Source of the DNA: Kitasatospora sp. MAP12-44
GTDB lineage: Bacteria; Actinomycetota; Actinomycetes; Streptomycetales; Streptomycetaceae
Reading direction: 5' to 3'
DNA length: 64,000 nt
Assembly (NCBI RefSeq): GCF_029892095.1
Contig: NZ_JARZAE010000004.1
Span: 7,936,001-8,000,000, forward strand
Shown here: positions 42,449 through 51,064 of the stretch, one piece after another
Numbering within the stretch: the stretch's first letter is position 1
Layout: each line of letters begins with the position of its first letter
Made by a program: the position numbers and the translations under genes
Notes under the pieces: model-generated
Seen by the model: the letters and a program-made list of their open reading frames with translations, nothing else
The model's database searches: none
Told to the model about the DNA's origin: nothing

Positions 42449-43897
42449 ATGGGCGATGAGCAGACGTACCAACCGGAGCAGACGGTCCAACCGAAGCAGA
42501 CGGACCAGCCGGGGCAGGCGTACCGGACAGAGCACGACTCGATGGGCGAGGTGAGGGTTCCCGCCCACGCGAAGTGGCAGGCGCAGACCCAGCGGGCGGT
42601 GCAGAACTTCCCGGTCTCCGGGCAGCGCCTGGGCCGCGCGCATATCGCGGCGCTGGCCGCGATCAAGGCCGCGGCGGCCAAGGTCAACGCCGAGCTGGGC
42701 ATCCTGGAGGAGCCGGTGGCCGGGGCGATCGTCTCGGCCGCGGAGGAGGTGGCGCAGGGCCGCTGGGACGAGCACTTCCCGGTGGACGTCTTCCAGACCG
42801 GCTCGGGCACCTCCTCCAACATGAACACCAACGAGGTGGTGGCCACCCTGGCGAGCGAGCGGCTGGGCAGCCCGGTCCACCCGAACGACCACGTCAACGC
42901 GAGCCAGTCGTCCAACGACGTCTTCCCGTCCTCGATCCACATCGCCGCCACCCAGGCGGTCACCGACGACCTGCTGCCGGCGCTGGCCCAGTTGGAGGCG
43001 GCGCTGGAGAGCAAGGCGGGCGAGTTCGCCCAGGTCGTCAAGGCGGGCCGGACACACCTGATGGACGCCACGCCCGTCACGCTCGGCCAGGAGTTCGGTG
43101 GTTACGCGGCCCAGGTCCGCTACGGCCAGGAGCGGCTGCGCGCGACCCTGCCGCGGGTCGCCGAGCTGCCGCTGGGCGGTACCGCCGTCGGCACCGGCAT
43201 CAACACCCCGCCCGGCTTCTCCGCCGCCGTGATCGCCGAGCTGGCCCGGGCCACCGGCCTGCCGCTGACCGAGGCGCGCAACCACTTCGAGGCCCAGGGC
43301 GCGCGCGACGCGCTCGTCGAGCTGAGCGGCCAGCTGCGGACCGTCGCGGTCGGCCTCACCAAGATCGTCAACGATCTGCGCTGGATGGCCTCGGGCCCGC
43401 GCACCGGCTTGGGCGAGATCAACCTGCCCGACCTCCAGCCCGGCTCCTCGATCATGCCGGGCAAGGTCAACCCGGTGATCCCCGAGGTGGTCGCGATGGT
43501 CGCGGCCCAGGTGGTGGGCAACGACGCGACCGTGGCGATGGCCGGGGCAAGCGGCAACTTCGAGCTCAATGTGATGCTGCCGGTGATCGCCCGCAACCTG
43601 CTGGAGTCGGTCCGGCTGCTCGCCAGCGCGTCCCGGCTGCTGGCGGAGCGCACGGTCGACGGCGTCACGGCCAACGTCGAGCGGGCCCGCCACTACGCCG
43701 AGTCCTCCCCGTCCGTGGTCACCCCGCTCAACCGCTACATCGGCTACGAGGAGGCCGCGAAGGTCGCCAAGCAGGCGCTCGCCGAGTCCAGGACGATCCG
43801 TCAGGTGGTCATCGACCGCGGCTACGTCGAGCGCGGGCTGCTGACGGAGGCCCAGTTGGACGAGGCGCTGGACGTCCTGCGGATGACCCACCCGTAG
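42449..43897 (+). CDS. fumC: Class II fumarate hydratase
   Basis: 482-aa aspartase/fumarase superfamily enzyme catalysing fumarate to malate. The diagnostic GSSIMPGKVNP loop, TGSGTSSNMNTNEV and the catalytic region GRTHLMDATPVTLGQE are present. Length is about 15-20 residues above the usual because of an N-terminal Gln/Pro-rich tail (QPEQTVQPKQTDQPGQ) made by imperfect 18-bp repeats at about 42458-42520. GGTGGAGG precedes the ATG. Streptomyces often carry both class I and class II fumarases; only this one is in the window. Confidence 0.96.
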   Translation: MGDEQTYQPEQTVQPKQTDQPGQAYRTEHDSMGEVRVPAHAKWQAQTQRAVQNFPVSGQRLGRAHIAALAAIKAAAAKVNAELGILEEPVAGAIVSAAEEVAQGRWDEHFPVDVFQTGSGTSSNMNTNEVVATLASERLGSPVHPNDHVNASQSSNDVFPSSIHIAATQAVTDDLLPALAQLEAALESKAGEFAQVVKAGRTHLMDATPVTLGQEFGGYAAQVRYGQERLRATLPRVAELPLGGTAVGTGINTPPGFSAAVIAELARATGLPLTEARNHFEAQGARDALVELSGQLRTVAVGLTKIVNDLRWMASGPRTGLGEINLPDLQPGSSIMPGKVNPVIPEVVAMVAAQVVGNDATVAMAGASGNFELNVMLPVIARNLLESVRLLASASRLLAERTVDGVTANVERARHYAESSPSVVTPLNRYIGYEEAAKVAKQALAESRTIRQVVIDRGYVERGLLTEAQLDEALDVLRMTHP

Positions 43898-43979
43898 GCC
43901 CGGTCCGACGCCGCTGCGGCGCGGGCACGGTGCGGGTACGGTCGAGGGAAACCAGCCGTGTACGGAGGAGGAAGCACCG

Positions 43980-44774
43980 ATGACCGAGGCAGCAGTGGGG
44001 CGGGCAGCGGTGCGGTGCGTGCCTGCGGTTCCCAGCTGGGTGACCCTGATGGCCCGTGACCTGGACGCCGCACAGGCCTTCTACGGGCCGCTGCTCGGCT
44101 GGTGCTTCGAGCCCGGCCCCGACCGCTGGGGCCCGTACGTCCGCGCTGTGGTCGACGGTGTGGCGGTGGCCGGGCTGAGCAGCTCGGCGGACCTGCAGCT
44201 GCCGGTCGCCTGGACCACCTACTTCGGCACCGAGAACGCCGACGTCACCGCCGAGCGGGTGCGGGCCAGGGGCGGCACGATGGCGGTGGGCCCGCTGGGC
44301 TTCGACGCCGGACGCCTCGCGGTCGCCGCCGACCCGGCGGGCGCCCCGTTCGGGATCTGGGAGGGCAAGGAGCACGGCGGGTCCTCCTGGCTGAGCACCC
44401 CCGGCGCGCCGGTCTGGATCGAGCTGCGCACCCGCGACGCCTTCGAGGCGGCGCTCTTCTACGGCGAGGTCTTCGCCTGGGACGCCCGCGACCCCCGGCA
44501 GCTGGAGGTCCGCTGGGAGCATGACCGGGTGGTGCTGCGCACCGAGGGCCGCAGCGTGGCCGCGCTGGCCCGGCTCGCCGACGACACGGGCGTCGAGGAC
44601 CGGCCCGCCTGGCACGTCTACTTCTCCGTGGCGGCCACCGACAGCTCGGTCGCCCAGGCGCTGGCCCTGGGCGCCAGCGCCATCACCCCCGCCACCGACA
44701 CCCCCTACGGCCGGGTCGCCCACCTGAACGACCCGCAGGGCGGCCGCTTCTCCCTGATCAGCTCCCACCGCTGA
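43980..44774 (+). CDS. Two-domain VOC-family protein
   Basis: 264-aa protein with two tandem VOC units (residues about 15-125 and 135-260). The first opens VPSWVTLMARDLDAAQAFYGPLLGW and the second PVWIELRTRDAFEAALFYGEVFAW. It ends YGRVAHLNDPQGGRFSLI. This is the actinomycete family annotated as glyoxalase or hydroxylase-like without known chemistry. A GGAGGAGG ribosome site lies just upstream. Single gene. Confidence 0.9.
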   Translation: MTEAAVGRAAVRCVPAVPSWVTLMARDLDAAQAFYGPLLGWCFEPGPDRWGPYVRAVVDGVAVAGLSSSADLQLPVAWTTYFGTENADVTAERVRARGGTMAVGPLGFDAGRLAVAADPAGAPFGIWEGKEHGGSSWLSTPGAPVWIELRTRDAFEAALFYGEVFAWDARDPRQLEVRWEHDRVVLRTEGRSVAALARLADDTGVEDRPAWHVYFSVAATDSSVAQALALGASAITPATDTPYGRVAHLNDPQGGRFSLISSHR

Positions 44775-44972
44775 CCCCACCGCGGACCCCACCGCGGACG
44801 AGTCTCCGGTTCGCGGCTCAAGGGATCCTGCATAGCCGAATGGTAGGCCGGGTGGCTGTACCAGGGCGGCCATCCGGTGGAACCGGGAGGTTGTTCCGTT
44901 TGGGCGTGATCGACTCGGGTAACGGGTCGGCCACGATCAGCAGTCGAAGATCGACAACCCGGAGGAGACCAG

Positions 44973-45116
44973 ATGGAACGCGAAAGCACCACCACCACGA
45001 CCGAGCTCGGTAACTGGCAGGAGCAGCCCCCGATGCGGGCGGCCGAGGAGGTCGAGCCGGCCGACCCGTTCGACCGCGGGGACACCGAGTGGTACGCCGT
45101 GCTGGGTGAGGACTGA
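44973..45116 (+). CDS. Small acidic hypothetical protein (47 aa)
   Basis: 47-residue ORF with a strong GGAGGAG site 6 nt before the ATG. It starts MEREST followed by a run of threonines and ends DTEWYAVLGED; the C-terminal two-thirds is rich in Glu/Asp/Pro with Trp and Tyr near the end. No family recognised. Size, polar leader and aromatic, acidic tail are compatible with a peptide precursor or a small adaptor, but no maturation enzyme is adjacent. Confidence 0.55.
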   Translation: MERESTTTTTELGNWQEQPPMRAAEEVEPADPFDRGDTEWYAVLGED

Positions 45117-45149
45117 GAGCCAGGCTTTCATCCAGGCTCTGAGGTCCGA

Positions 45150-45650
45150 TCAGGTGGGGGAGCCCGCTGCGGCGCCGGTCTTCAGGTCGGCGCCCCAGCG
45201 CTCGAGCGAGTCCTGGAGGTCCAGCGGCCGCAGGCCGCTCTGGCCGTCGTCGCCGGGCCAGTCCGCACGCGGGACGCGCCACATGACCTCGAACTCGATG
45301 CCGTCGGGGTCCTTGGCGTAGACGGACTTGGAGACCCGGTGGTCGGTCGCGCCGACCAGTGAGCCGCGCTCGCGCAGCCGGGCGGCGATCTCGGACAGCT
45401 CGCCCAGCGTGCCGACCTCCCAGGCGAGGTGGTAGAGGCCGACCTGGCCGGGCACCGGGCCGCCGGCCTGCGCGCCGACCGAGAAGAGGCCGAGGTCGTG
45501 GTCGTTGAGGGTGTCCTCGGCGCTCAGGAAGGCGGCGCGGCCGGGGATCTCCACGTCCACCTTGAAGCCGAACACGTCGGTGTAGAACTCGACGGACCGG
45601 GCCACATCACGGATGTAGAGGACTGCGTGGTTGAGGCGTCGCACGGGCAT
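45150..45650 (-). CDS. VOC-family dioxygenase-like protein under MarR control
   Basis: 166-aa VOC protein resembling extradiol dioxygenases and glyoxalases: VRRLNHAVLYIRDVARSVEFYTDVFGF, HDLGLFSVG, GLYHLAWEV (metal His) and DPDGIEFEVMW (metal Glu). The ATG at 45650 follows a GGAG site and gives the family start; the longer reading to 45779 would translate through the operators. It is divergent from a marR gene, with three TTGA-N4-TCAA operators between, so MarR probably represses it until an aromatic signal binds (inference). Confidence 0.88.
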   Translation of the reverse strand: MPVRRLNHAVLYIRDVARSVEFYTDVFGFKVDVEIPGRAAFLSAEDTLNDHDLGLFSVGAQAGGPVPGQVGLYHLAWEVGTLGELSEIAARLRERGSLVGATDHRVSKSVYAKDPDGIEFEVMWRVPRADWPGDDGQSGLRPLDLQDSLERWGADLKTGAAAGSPT

Positions 45651-45716
45651 GGCCGGCTCTCCTTCGGATTCGTCGCTGTGTGGCGGTCTGGTGGTCTGGT
45701 GGTCTGGCGTGGGGGT

Positions 45717-45779
45717 ACTTGAGCTTTCAAGTGTCAGTGTAGACGAGATTGCTTGAGCACTCAACGGTTGAGCGTTCAA
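45717..45779. promoter_or_regulatory. Triple MarR operator
   Basis: Three TTGA-N4-TCAA palindromes in the divergent gap: ACTTGAGCTTTCAAGT (45717-45732), TTGAGCACTCAA (45753-45764) and TTGAGCGTTCAA (45768-45779). Centres are 34 and 15 bp apart. Sited between the VOC gene and marR. Confidence 0.8.
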
Positions 45780-45801
45780 GTATTGCCACTAGGATAGTCG
45801 C

Positions 45802-46302
45802 ATGACCGAGACCCGATGGCTGGATGAGGACGAGCAGCAGACCTGGCGCGCGTTCCTGTGGACCTCGCGGCTGCTGAACGAGGCGCTGGACCGCCAGTTG
45901 CAGCGGGACTCCGGCCTGCCGCACGCGTACTACGTGATCCTGGTGATGCTCTCCGAGGCTCCCGGGCGGGAGCTGACCATGAGCGAGCTCGCCCGGCTCG
46001 CACGCTCCTCGCCCAGTCGGCTCTCGCATGCGGTCAACCGGCTGGAGGAGTCCGGTTGGGTCCGGCGCGTCAAGCACCCCGGCGACCGCCGGACCACCTT
46101 CGCGCAGCTGACCGACGAGGGCTTCGAGGTCCTGGCAGCCGCGGCGCCCGGGCACGTGGAGGCGGTGCGCCAGCACCTGTTCGACCCGCTGAGCCGCGAG
46201 CAGGTGCTTGAACTGCGCGAGACCCTGCGGACCGTGCTGAGCACGCTGGACCGCGACGGCGAGGGCCCGAAGCTGTACGGCCCGGGCGAGCTGCCGCGCT
46301 GA
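45802..46302 (+). CDS. MarR-family transcriptional regulator 1
   Basis: 166-aa winged-helix regulator: LSEAPGRELTMSELARLARSSPSRLSHAVNRLE is the HTH and VKHPGDRRTTFAQLTDEG the wing. It opens TETRWLDEDEQQTWRAFLW, the common Streptomyces MarR type. The three palindromes immediately upstream fit autoregulation and control of the divergent VOC gene. The second MarR of the window (48561) is a related paralogue with a different operator. Confidence 0.93.
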   Translation: MTETRWLDEDEQQTWRAFLWTSRLLNEALDRQLQRDSGLPHAYYVILVMLSEAPGRELTMSELARLARSSPSRLSHAVNRLEESGWVRRVKHPGDRRTTFAQLTDEGFEVLAAAAPGHVEAVRQHLFDPLSREQVLELRETLRTVLSTLDRDGEGPKLYGPGELPR

Positions 46303-46500
46303 CCGCTGCGCTGGCCACTGCGCTGACCGTCGCATCAGCCAGCGCGCGCCAGTAGCCGTCCGGAGGAGATCAACTGATCCACCGTCATGCTCCGGGCGCA
46401 TAGGCTGTGCCGCACGGGCCCCGGGCGACTGGCGCAAGGGGGTGGAGCGGATCGGCGCCGGTCGGACCGCTCCTGACGGACCATCCGGACTGGGGGAGTC

Positions 46501-47748
46501 ATGCGTCTTCGGACTCAGGTGGGGATCATCGGTGCGGGGCCCGCCGGGTTGGTGCTGGCCAACGTCCTGCAGCAGGCGGGCATCGAGTGCGTGGTGGTCG
46601 AGCGGCACACCCGGGCCCACGTCGAAGCCCGGGCCAGGGCCGGGGTGATCGAGCACCGGACGGCCGACTTCCTGGCCCGCCACGGCCTGGCGGACCAGTT
46701 GCTGGCGCAGGGCGGGCGGCACAGCAGCTGCGAGTTCCGCTACCGGGGCGAGCGGTTCTCCGTTCCGTACGCCGAACTCTCCGGCGGCCGTGCGCATCAT
46801 GTCTACCCCCAGCAGTTCCTGGTCCGCGATCTCATCGCGTCGTTCCTCGGTGCGGGCGGCACCCTGCTCTTCTCGCACCCGGTGGTCGGGGTGGCCGGAC
46901 TGGACAGCGGCCGGGCGGTGCTGCGCTGCGAGCCGACTGCCGGCGGCGAGGGCGGCGAGGGCGGAGGCGCCGACGACGGCCCGGGGGAACCGCTGGACCT
47001 CGACTGCGAGTTCGTCGCCGGCTGCGACGGCTTCTACGGCGCCGCGCGCGCGTCCGTGCCGACCGGGCGGCTGCAGGCGTACTCCAAGCAGCACGAGTTC
47101 GGCTGGTTGGCCATCCTGGCCGAGGTCCCGCCGTCCACCGAGGAGATCATCTACGCCCTGCACGAGGAGGGCTTCGCCGGCCATATGCTGCGCACCCCCA
47201 GCGTCAGCCGCTTCTACCTCCAGTGCCCGATAGGCGACGCGGTGGAGAACTGGCCCGAGGCGCGGATCTGGGCCACCCTGCGCCGGCGGCTCGCCGTCGA
47301 CGGCTGGGAGTTGAAGACCGGCCCGATCACCGAGACGAGCGTGCTGGACATGCGCAGTTTCGTGGTCGAGCCGATGCAGTACGGCCGGCTCTTCCTGGTC
47401 GGTGACGCGGCGCACATCATCACACCGGCCGGCGGCAAGGGCATGAACCTCGCCATCGCCGACGCCGCCGAGCTGGCGCGCGGGCTGGTCGCCCACTACT
47501 CCGGCGCGGGATCGCGCCTGCTGGACGGCTACTCGGCCGCCCGCCTCCCGGAGGTCTGGCGGGCCCAGGAGTTCTCGCACTGGCTGCTGCACCTCACCCA
47601 CAGCCCGTCGGGCGGCGGTTCGGATGCTCCGTTCATGCATCGGATGCAGCTCTCCCGGTTGGCCCACCTACGGGACTCGCTGAGCGGGGCGCAGTTGTTC
47701 GCGGAGGGTTACGTGGGCTCGGACCTGCCCGGCCGCGTGCTGCGCTGA
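46501..47748 (+). CDS. pobA: 4-hydroxybenzoate 3-monooxygenase (PobA-like)
   Basis: 415-aa class A flavin hydroxylase converting 4-hydroxybenzoate to protocatechuate. It has the FAD motif GIIGAGPAGLVLANVL, the DG-type motif CDGFYGAAR and the second FAD motif LFLVGDAAHIITPAGGKGMNLAIAD. VIEHRTADFL and AHHVYPQQ are typical PobA active-site segments. A short Gly/Glu-rich insertion (EGGEGGG) sits near residue 155. It follows MarR 1 by 198 bp. No protocatechuate-cleaving genes are nearby, so it may feed a pathway elsewhere. Confidence 0.92.
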   Translation: MRLRTQVGIIGAGPAGLVLANVLQQAGIECVVVERHTRAHVEARARAGVIEHRTADFLARHGLADQLLAQGGRHSSCEFRYRGERFSVPYAELSGGRAHHVYPQQFLVRDLIASFLGAGGTLLFSHPVVGVAGLDSGRAVLRCEPTAGGEGGEGGGADDGPGEPLDLDCEFVAGCDGFYGAARASVPTGRLQAYSKQHEFGWLAILAEVPPSTEEIIYALHEEGFAGHMLRTPSVSRFYLQCPIGDAVENWPEARIWATLRRRLAVDGWELKTGPITETSVLDMRSFVVEPMQYGRLFLVGDAAHIITPAGGKGMNLAIADAAELARGLVAHYSGAGSRLLDGYSAARLPEVWRAQEFSHWLLHLTHSPSGGGSDAPFMHRMQLSRLAHLRDSLSGAQLFAEGYVGSDLPGRVLR

Positions 47749-47760
47749 GCGCGCAAGCGC

Positions 47761-48441
47761 CTACGCGCCGGCGGGCAGCAGCTGGATGGTGTGGGCGTGG
47801 GTCAGCGCGGTGCCGTGGGCCTTGGTGCGCAGGTAGTGCAGGTTGCTGGGGGAGGTGTGGACGCCGGTCGGGACGCGGGTGGCGACCTCGATGCCGAGGG
47901 CGGCCAACTGCTCGGCCTTGTCGGTGTTGTTACTGAGCAGGTCGATCCGGTCGACGCCCAGGGTGTGCAGCATCTGGGCCGCGGCGGTGTAGTCGCGGCC
48001 GTCCTCGGGCAGGCCGAGGGCGGCATTGGCGGCATAGGTGTCCAGCCGGCCGCCGTCCTGCAGGGCGTAGGCGTCCAACTTGTTGTAGAGGCCGATGCCG
48101 CGGCCCTCCTGGCGCAGGTAGAGCAGGTAGCCGCCGACGTGGGCGATCTGCTCGACGGCTTCGCGCAGCTGGGGGCCGCAGTCGCAGCGCTCCGAGCCGA
48201 AGACGTCCCCGGTGAGGCACTCGGAGTGCAGCCGGACCAGCGGGGTGGCGGCCGCGGCCGGGTTGCCCAGGGCCAGTGCCAGGTGCTCGGCGCCGTCGGC
48301 GAGGTCGTGGAAGGTCAGTATGTCGGCTTCGACGCGGTAGCCGTCGCCGAAGCGCAGCGGGACGCGCACCTTGGTCCGTACACGGGCGGACGGCACCTGG
48401 GGCAGTTCGGGTGCTTCGGCGACGGCGTGAGTGCGAGGCAT
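47761..48441 (-). CDS. ribA: GTP cyclohydrolase II
   Basis: 226-aa stand-alone RibA domain that opens GTP to the first pyrimidine intermediate of riboflavin synthesis. Zinc ligands are in SECLTGDVFGSERCDCG and the catalytic Arg region in RQEGRGIGLYNKLDAYALQ. It lacks the fused DHBP synthase domain of riboflavin-operon RibBA. No FMN riboswitch is seen; instead it is divergent from a marR gene with two perfect palindromes. It is probably an accessory, regulated copy for flavin or deazaflavin-type products (inference). Confidence 0.94.
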   Translation of the reverse strand: MPRTHAVAEAPELPQVPSARVRTKVRVPLRFGDGYRVEADILTFHDLADGAEHLALALGNPAAAATPLVRLHSECLTGDVFGSERCDCGPQLREAVEQIAHVGGYLLYLRQEGRGIGLYNKLDAYALQDGGRLDTYAANAALGLPEDGRDYTAAAQMLHTLGVDRIDLLSNNTDKAEQLAALGIEVATRVPTGVHTSPSNLHYLRTKAHGTALTHAHTIQLLPAGA

Positions 48442-48486
48442 GTCCGGTCTCCGGTCATCCAGGGGCGGGCGGGGGAGGGTGAAGCT

Positions 48487-48543
48487 GGTTGTTCAAATTT
48501 GAACTCTGGGTGACCGTACACCTGGATTCAAATTTGAACAACC
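48487..48543. promoter_or_regulatory. Paired MarR operators in the ribA-marR gap
   Basis: Two perfect TTCAAATTTGAA palindromes (48492-48503 and 48527-48538), 35 bp centre to centre. They lie within a larger mirror arrangement: GGTTGTTCAAATTTGAA (48487-48503) and its complement (48527-48543). One palindrome faces each divergent gene, 45 bp from ribA and 22 bp from marR. Confidence 0.85.
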
Positions 48544-48560
48544 GGGATAGGCTTCTCGGT

Positions 48561-49034
48561 ATGGCGGAGACCCGGTGGCTGGACGAGCAGGAGATGGCGG
48601 CGTGGCGAGGCTTCCTCGCGGCGGGCCACCTGGTGGCGCGCCACCTGGAACAGCAGCTCAAGGACGGTGCGGGGCTGTCGCACACCCAGTACGAGATCCT
48701 GGTGCACCTCTCGGCCGCGCCGGACCACTCGCTGCGGATGGCTGATCTGGCCGAGCGGCTGATCACCTCCAAGAGCGGCCTCACCTACCAGGTGGTGCAG
48801 CTGGAGAAGGCTGGACTGGTGGGGCGGCGGTCCTGTCCCAGTGACGTCCGCGGAGTCTTCGCGCACCTCACCGAGCAGGGCATGGCCGTGCTGCGGGAGG
48901 CGGCGCCGGGGCATGTCGCCGCAGTGCGCGAGGCGCTGATCGACGTGCTGGACGCGGAGCAGCTGCGGGTGCTGGCCGAGGCGCTGGGGGAGGTCAGCCG
49001 ACGCCTGCGCGGCGGGGACCCTGCGGACGGATGA
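48561..49034 (+). CDS. MarR-family transcriptional regulator 2
   Basis: 157-aa MarR protein. It has AETRWLDEQEMAAWRGFL, the HTH LRMADLAERLITSKSGLTYQVVQLE and the wing SCPSDVRGVFAHLTEQG. The start at 48561 is used because the longer reading from 48489 would translate the operator. It likely represses itself and the divergent GTP cyclohydrolase II through the TTCAAATTTGAA sites. Paralogue of the regulator at 45802. Confidence 0.93.
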   Translation: MAETRWLDEQEMAAWRGFLAAGHLVARHLEQQLKDGAGLSHTQYEILVHLSAAPDHSLRMADLAERLITSKSGLTYQVVQLEKAGLVGRRSCPSDVRGVFAHLTEQGMAVLREAAPGHVAAVREALIDVLDAEQLRVLAEALGEVSRRLRGGDPADG

Positions 49035-49213
49035 ACGGATCTCCCCGGCGACCAGGACCACTTCAACGGCGCCTACAGCCAGCTCCGGGCCCTCGCCCGG
49101 GGCTGACGGCCACCGGGTGGTCACCTCGCTCGTTCGGGCTCCCGGTGGCACATCGCGGGACGTACTGTGACAAGGAGGGCAGCTCATCGGTCCGACCAAC
49201 CCGAGGAGGAGAC

Positions 49214-49420
49214 ATGGGCATCTTCGACAGGTTCCGGTCCAAGGCGCATGAGCACGCGGATCCCGCTGAACGCGCGGCCCTGGCGCACGACGAGGCTGCG
49301 GACGCGTTCGCCGTCGACATCGAGAAGTCCGCCGAGTCGGCCCAGGCGAAGCCCCAGCAGGCCGACGAGGACCGCCTGGCCGCCGAGAACATGACCGCCG
49401 AGGGCGACCCCTGGGGCTAG
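49214..49420 (+). CDS. Small acidic hypothetical protein (68 aa)
   Basis: 68-residue protein beginning MGIFDRFRSKAHEHAD and ending TAEGDPWG, rich in Ala, Glu and Asp, with no cysteines or membrane segment. The GIFDRFRSKA opening resembles antitoxin-like or phage-shock-like short actinomycete proteins, but no family is assigned. A GAGGAGGAG site immediately precedes the ATG, so translation is credible. Likely mostly helical or disordered. Confidence 0.75.
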   Translation: MGIFDRFRSKAHEHADPAERAALAHDEAADAFAVDIEKSAESAQAKPQQADEDRLAAENMTAEGDPWG

Positions 49421-49522
49421 GCCGGCCGCGGGGTAACTCGTTCGGGTGGTACGGCGTTTGGCGCTGTACGCTGCCCTGCGCGTATAACTGGTCACTCGGT
49501 GTGATCGGTGGGAGGCGGACAG

Positions 49523-50827
49523 GTGGCTGTGGTGTCGAGGACGGGCCGGGCAGCGGCGTCCGGGGAGCGGGATCTCGATGCGCGGGTCGACCTGGCGGAT
49601 CCGGCGTTCTGGGGCCTGCCCGCCGCCGAGCAGGCGGCGGCCTTCGCCCAGCTGCGCCGACTGGGCGCCCCCGCCTACTTCGTGGAGCGTCCGGCGTCGC
49701 GGCTGCGGGCCGGGCGCGGGTTCCATGCGCTGGTGCGGCACGCGGACGTGGTGGCGGCCAGCCGGATGCCGGAGGTCTTCCGCAGCGCGCCCGGCGTCAC
49801 CACGCCCGAACCGCCGCGCTGGGTGCGCGCGTTGTTCGGCGATTCGATGGTCAATCTGGACGACCCGCAGCACGCCCGGCTGCGCCGGATCGTCTCGCGG
49901 GCCTTCACCCCGAGGCTGATCGCCCGGGTCGAGGAGGACATCCGGGCCGTGGCGGCGCGGATCGTGGACGACGTCATCGAGCGCCGGCCCGTGGACTTCG
50001 TCACGGCGGTCGCCGCCGAACTGCCGTTCCAGGTGATCTGCACCATGATGGGCATCCCGGAGGAGCTGCGCCCGCCGATCCTGGCCGAGGTGAACCACGC
50101 CTCGGAGCACACCGGCGTGCGGCGTCCGCTGCATCGGCGGATCCGGCTTCCCGGGCGGGGGCTTCGTGCGCTGGCCAGGATGCAGGGCATGGTCGCCGAC
50201 CTGGGCCGGGAGCGCCGGCGCCGGCCCACCGACGACCTGATCTCGGCGCTGGTCACCGCCGATCTGGAGGGGCGGCAGCTGACCTACCGTCAACTGGGCG
50301 CCTTCTTCTCGCTGCTACTGGTGGCCGGCGTCGAGACCACCCGCAACGCGCTGGCCCACGGCCTGCATCTGCTCACCGAGCACCCCGAGCAACGAGCGCT
50401 GCTGCTGGCGGACTTGGACGGCCGGTTGGAGGGCGCGGTGGACGAGATCATCCGCCACTCGACCCCGATCATCCAGTTCCGCCGCACGCTCGCCAGTGAC
50501 TGCACGCTGGGCGGGGCACACTTCGCCCGCGGCGAGAAGGTGGTGCTCTTCTTCGGCTCCGCCAACCGGGACGAGGAGGTCTTCAGCGATCCGGAGGTCT
50601 TCGACATCACCCGAAGTCCCAATCCTCACCTGGGATTCGGCGGCGGCGGTCCGCACTTCTGCCTCGGCGCCCGGCTGGCTCGCCAGGAGATGACGCTGCT
50701 CTACCGGGAGCTGTTCAGCCGACTGCCCGAGGTGCGGTCGGTGGGCGCACCGGAGCTGGTCCCGTCGAGCTTCGACCACCGGGTGCGCTCGCTGCGCTTC
50801 GCCTTCGATCTGCCGGACAGGCCCTAG
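49523..50827 (+). CDS. Cytochrome P450 (CYP124/125/142-like)
   Basis: 434-aa complete P450. I-helix motif AGVETTRNAL replaces AGHETT. The ExxR is in DEIIRHSTP, whose Arg is displaced by one residue, giving EIIR. The heme loop is FGGGGPHFCLGARLA. The NLDDPQHARLRRIVSRAFTP stretch and ETTRN are typical of actinobacterial sterol, fatty-acid or cholesterol-side-chain P450s. GGAGG at 49511-49515 supports GTG 49523 over 49508. No ferredoxin is adjacent, but a ferredoxin-reductase-type flavoprotein lies at 53859. Confidence 0.92.
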   Translation: MAVVSRTGRAAASGERDLDARVDLADPAFWGLPAAEQAAAFAQLRRLGAPAYFVERPASRLRAGRGFHALVRHADVVAASRMPEVFRSAPGVTTPEPPRWVRALFGDSMVNLDDPQHARLRRIVSRAFTPRLIARVEEDIRAVAARIVDDVIERRPVDFVTAVAAELPFQVICTMMGIPEELRPPILAEVNHASEHTGVRRPLHRRIRLPGRGLRALARMQGMVADLGRERRRRPTDDLISALVTADLEGRQLTYRQLGAFFSLLLVAGVETTRNALAHGLHLLTEHPEQRALLLADLDGRLEGAVDEIIRHSTPIIQFRRTLASDCTLGGAHFARGEKVVLFFGSANRDEEVFSDPEVFDITRSPNPHLGFGGGGPHFCLGARLARQEMTLLYRELFSRLPEVRSVGAPELVPSSFDHRVRSLRFAFDLPDRP

Positions 50828-51064
50828 CTGAGCCCCAGTCGGCCGGGTGCCGGGCGGCGGGCGGGCGGCCGGGGCACTCGCGGGCGTGCGCGGAGCCCGT
50901 ACCGGGGGAGCCCGCGCTGGGCGGTCGCGCCGGGCGCCCCGCGTGCTCCCGCAGGGTGGCGGCCGACCGTTTCCCGCCGTGCCACGGGTGGCATGCCCCT
51001 GCTGCGAGGAGCCGGTCGGGCGGCCGGCCCTCGCACCTGCCCGCGCGGACGAGGGGGACGCTGC

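Noticed and set aside
42458..42520. Repeats at the fumarase start as regulatory iterons
   Set aside because: They are in-frame and encode a Gln/Pro-rich tail after the start codon.
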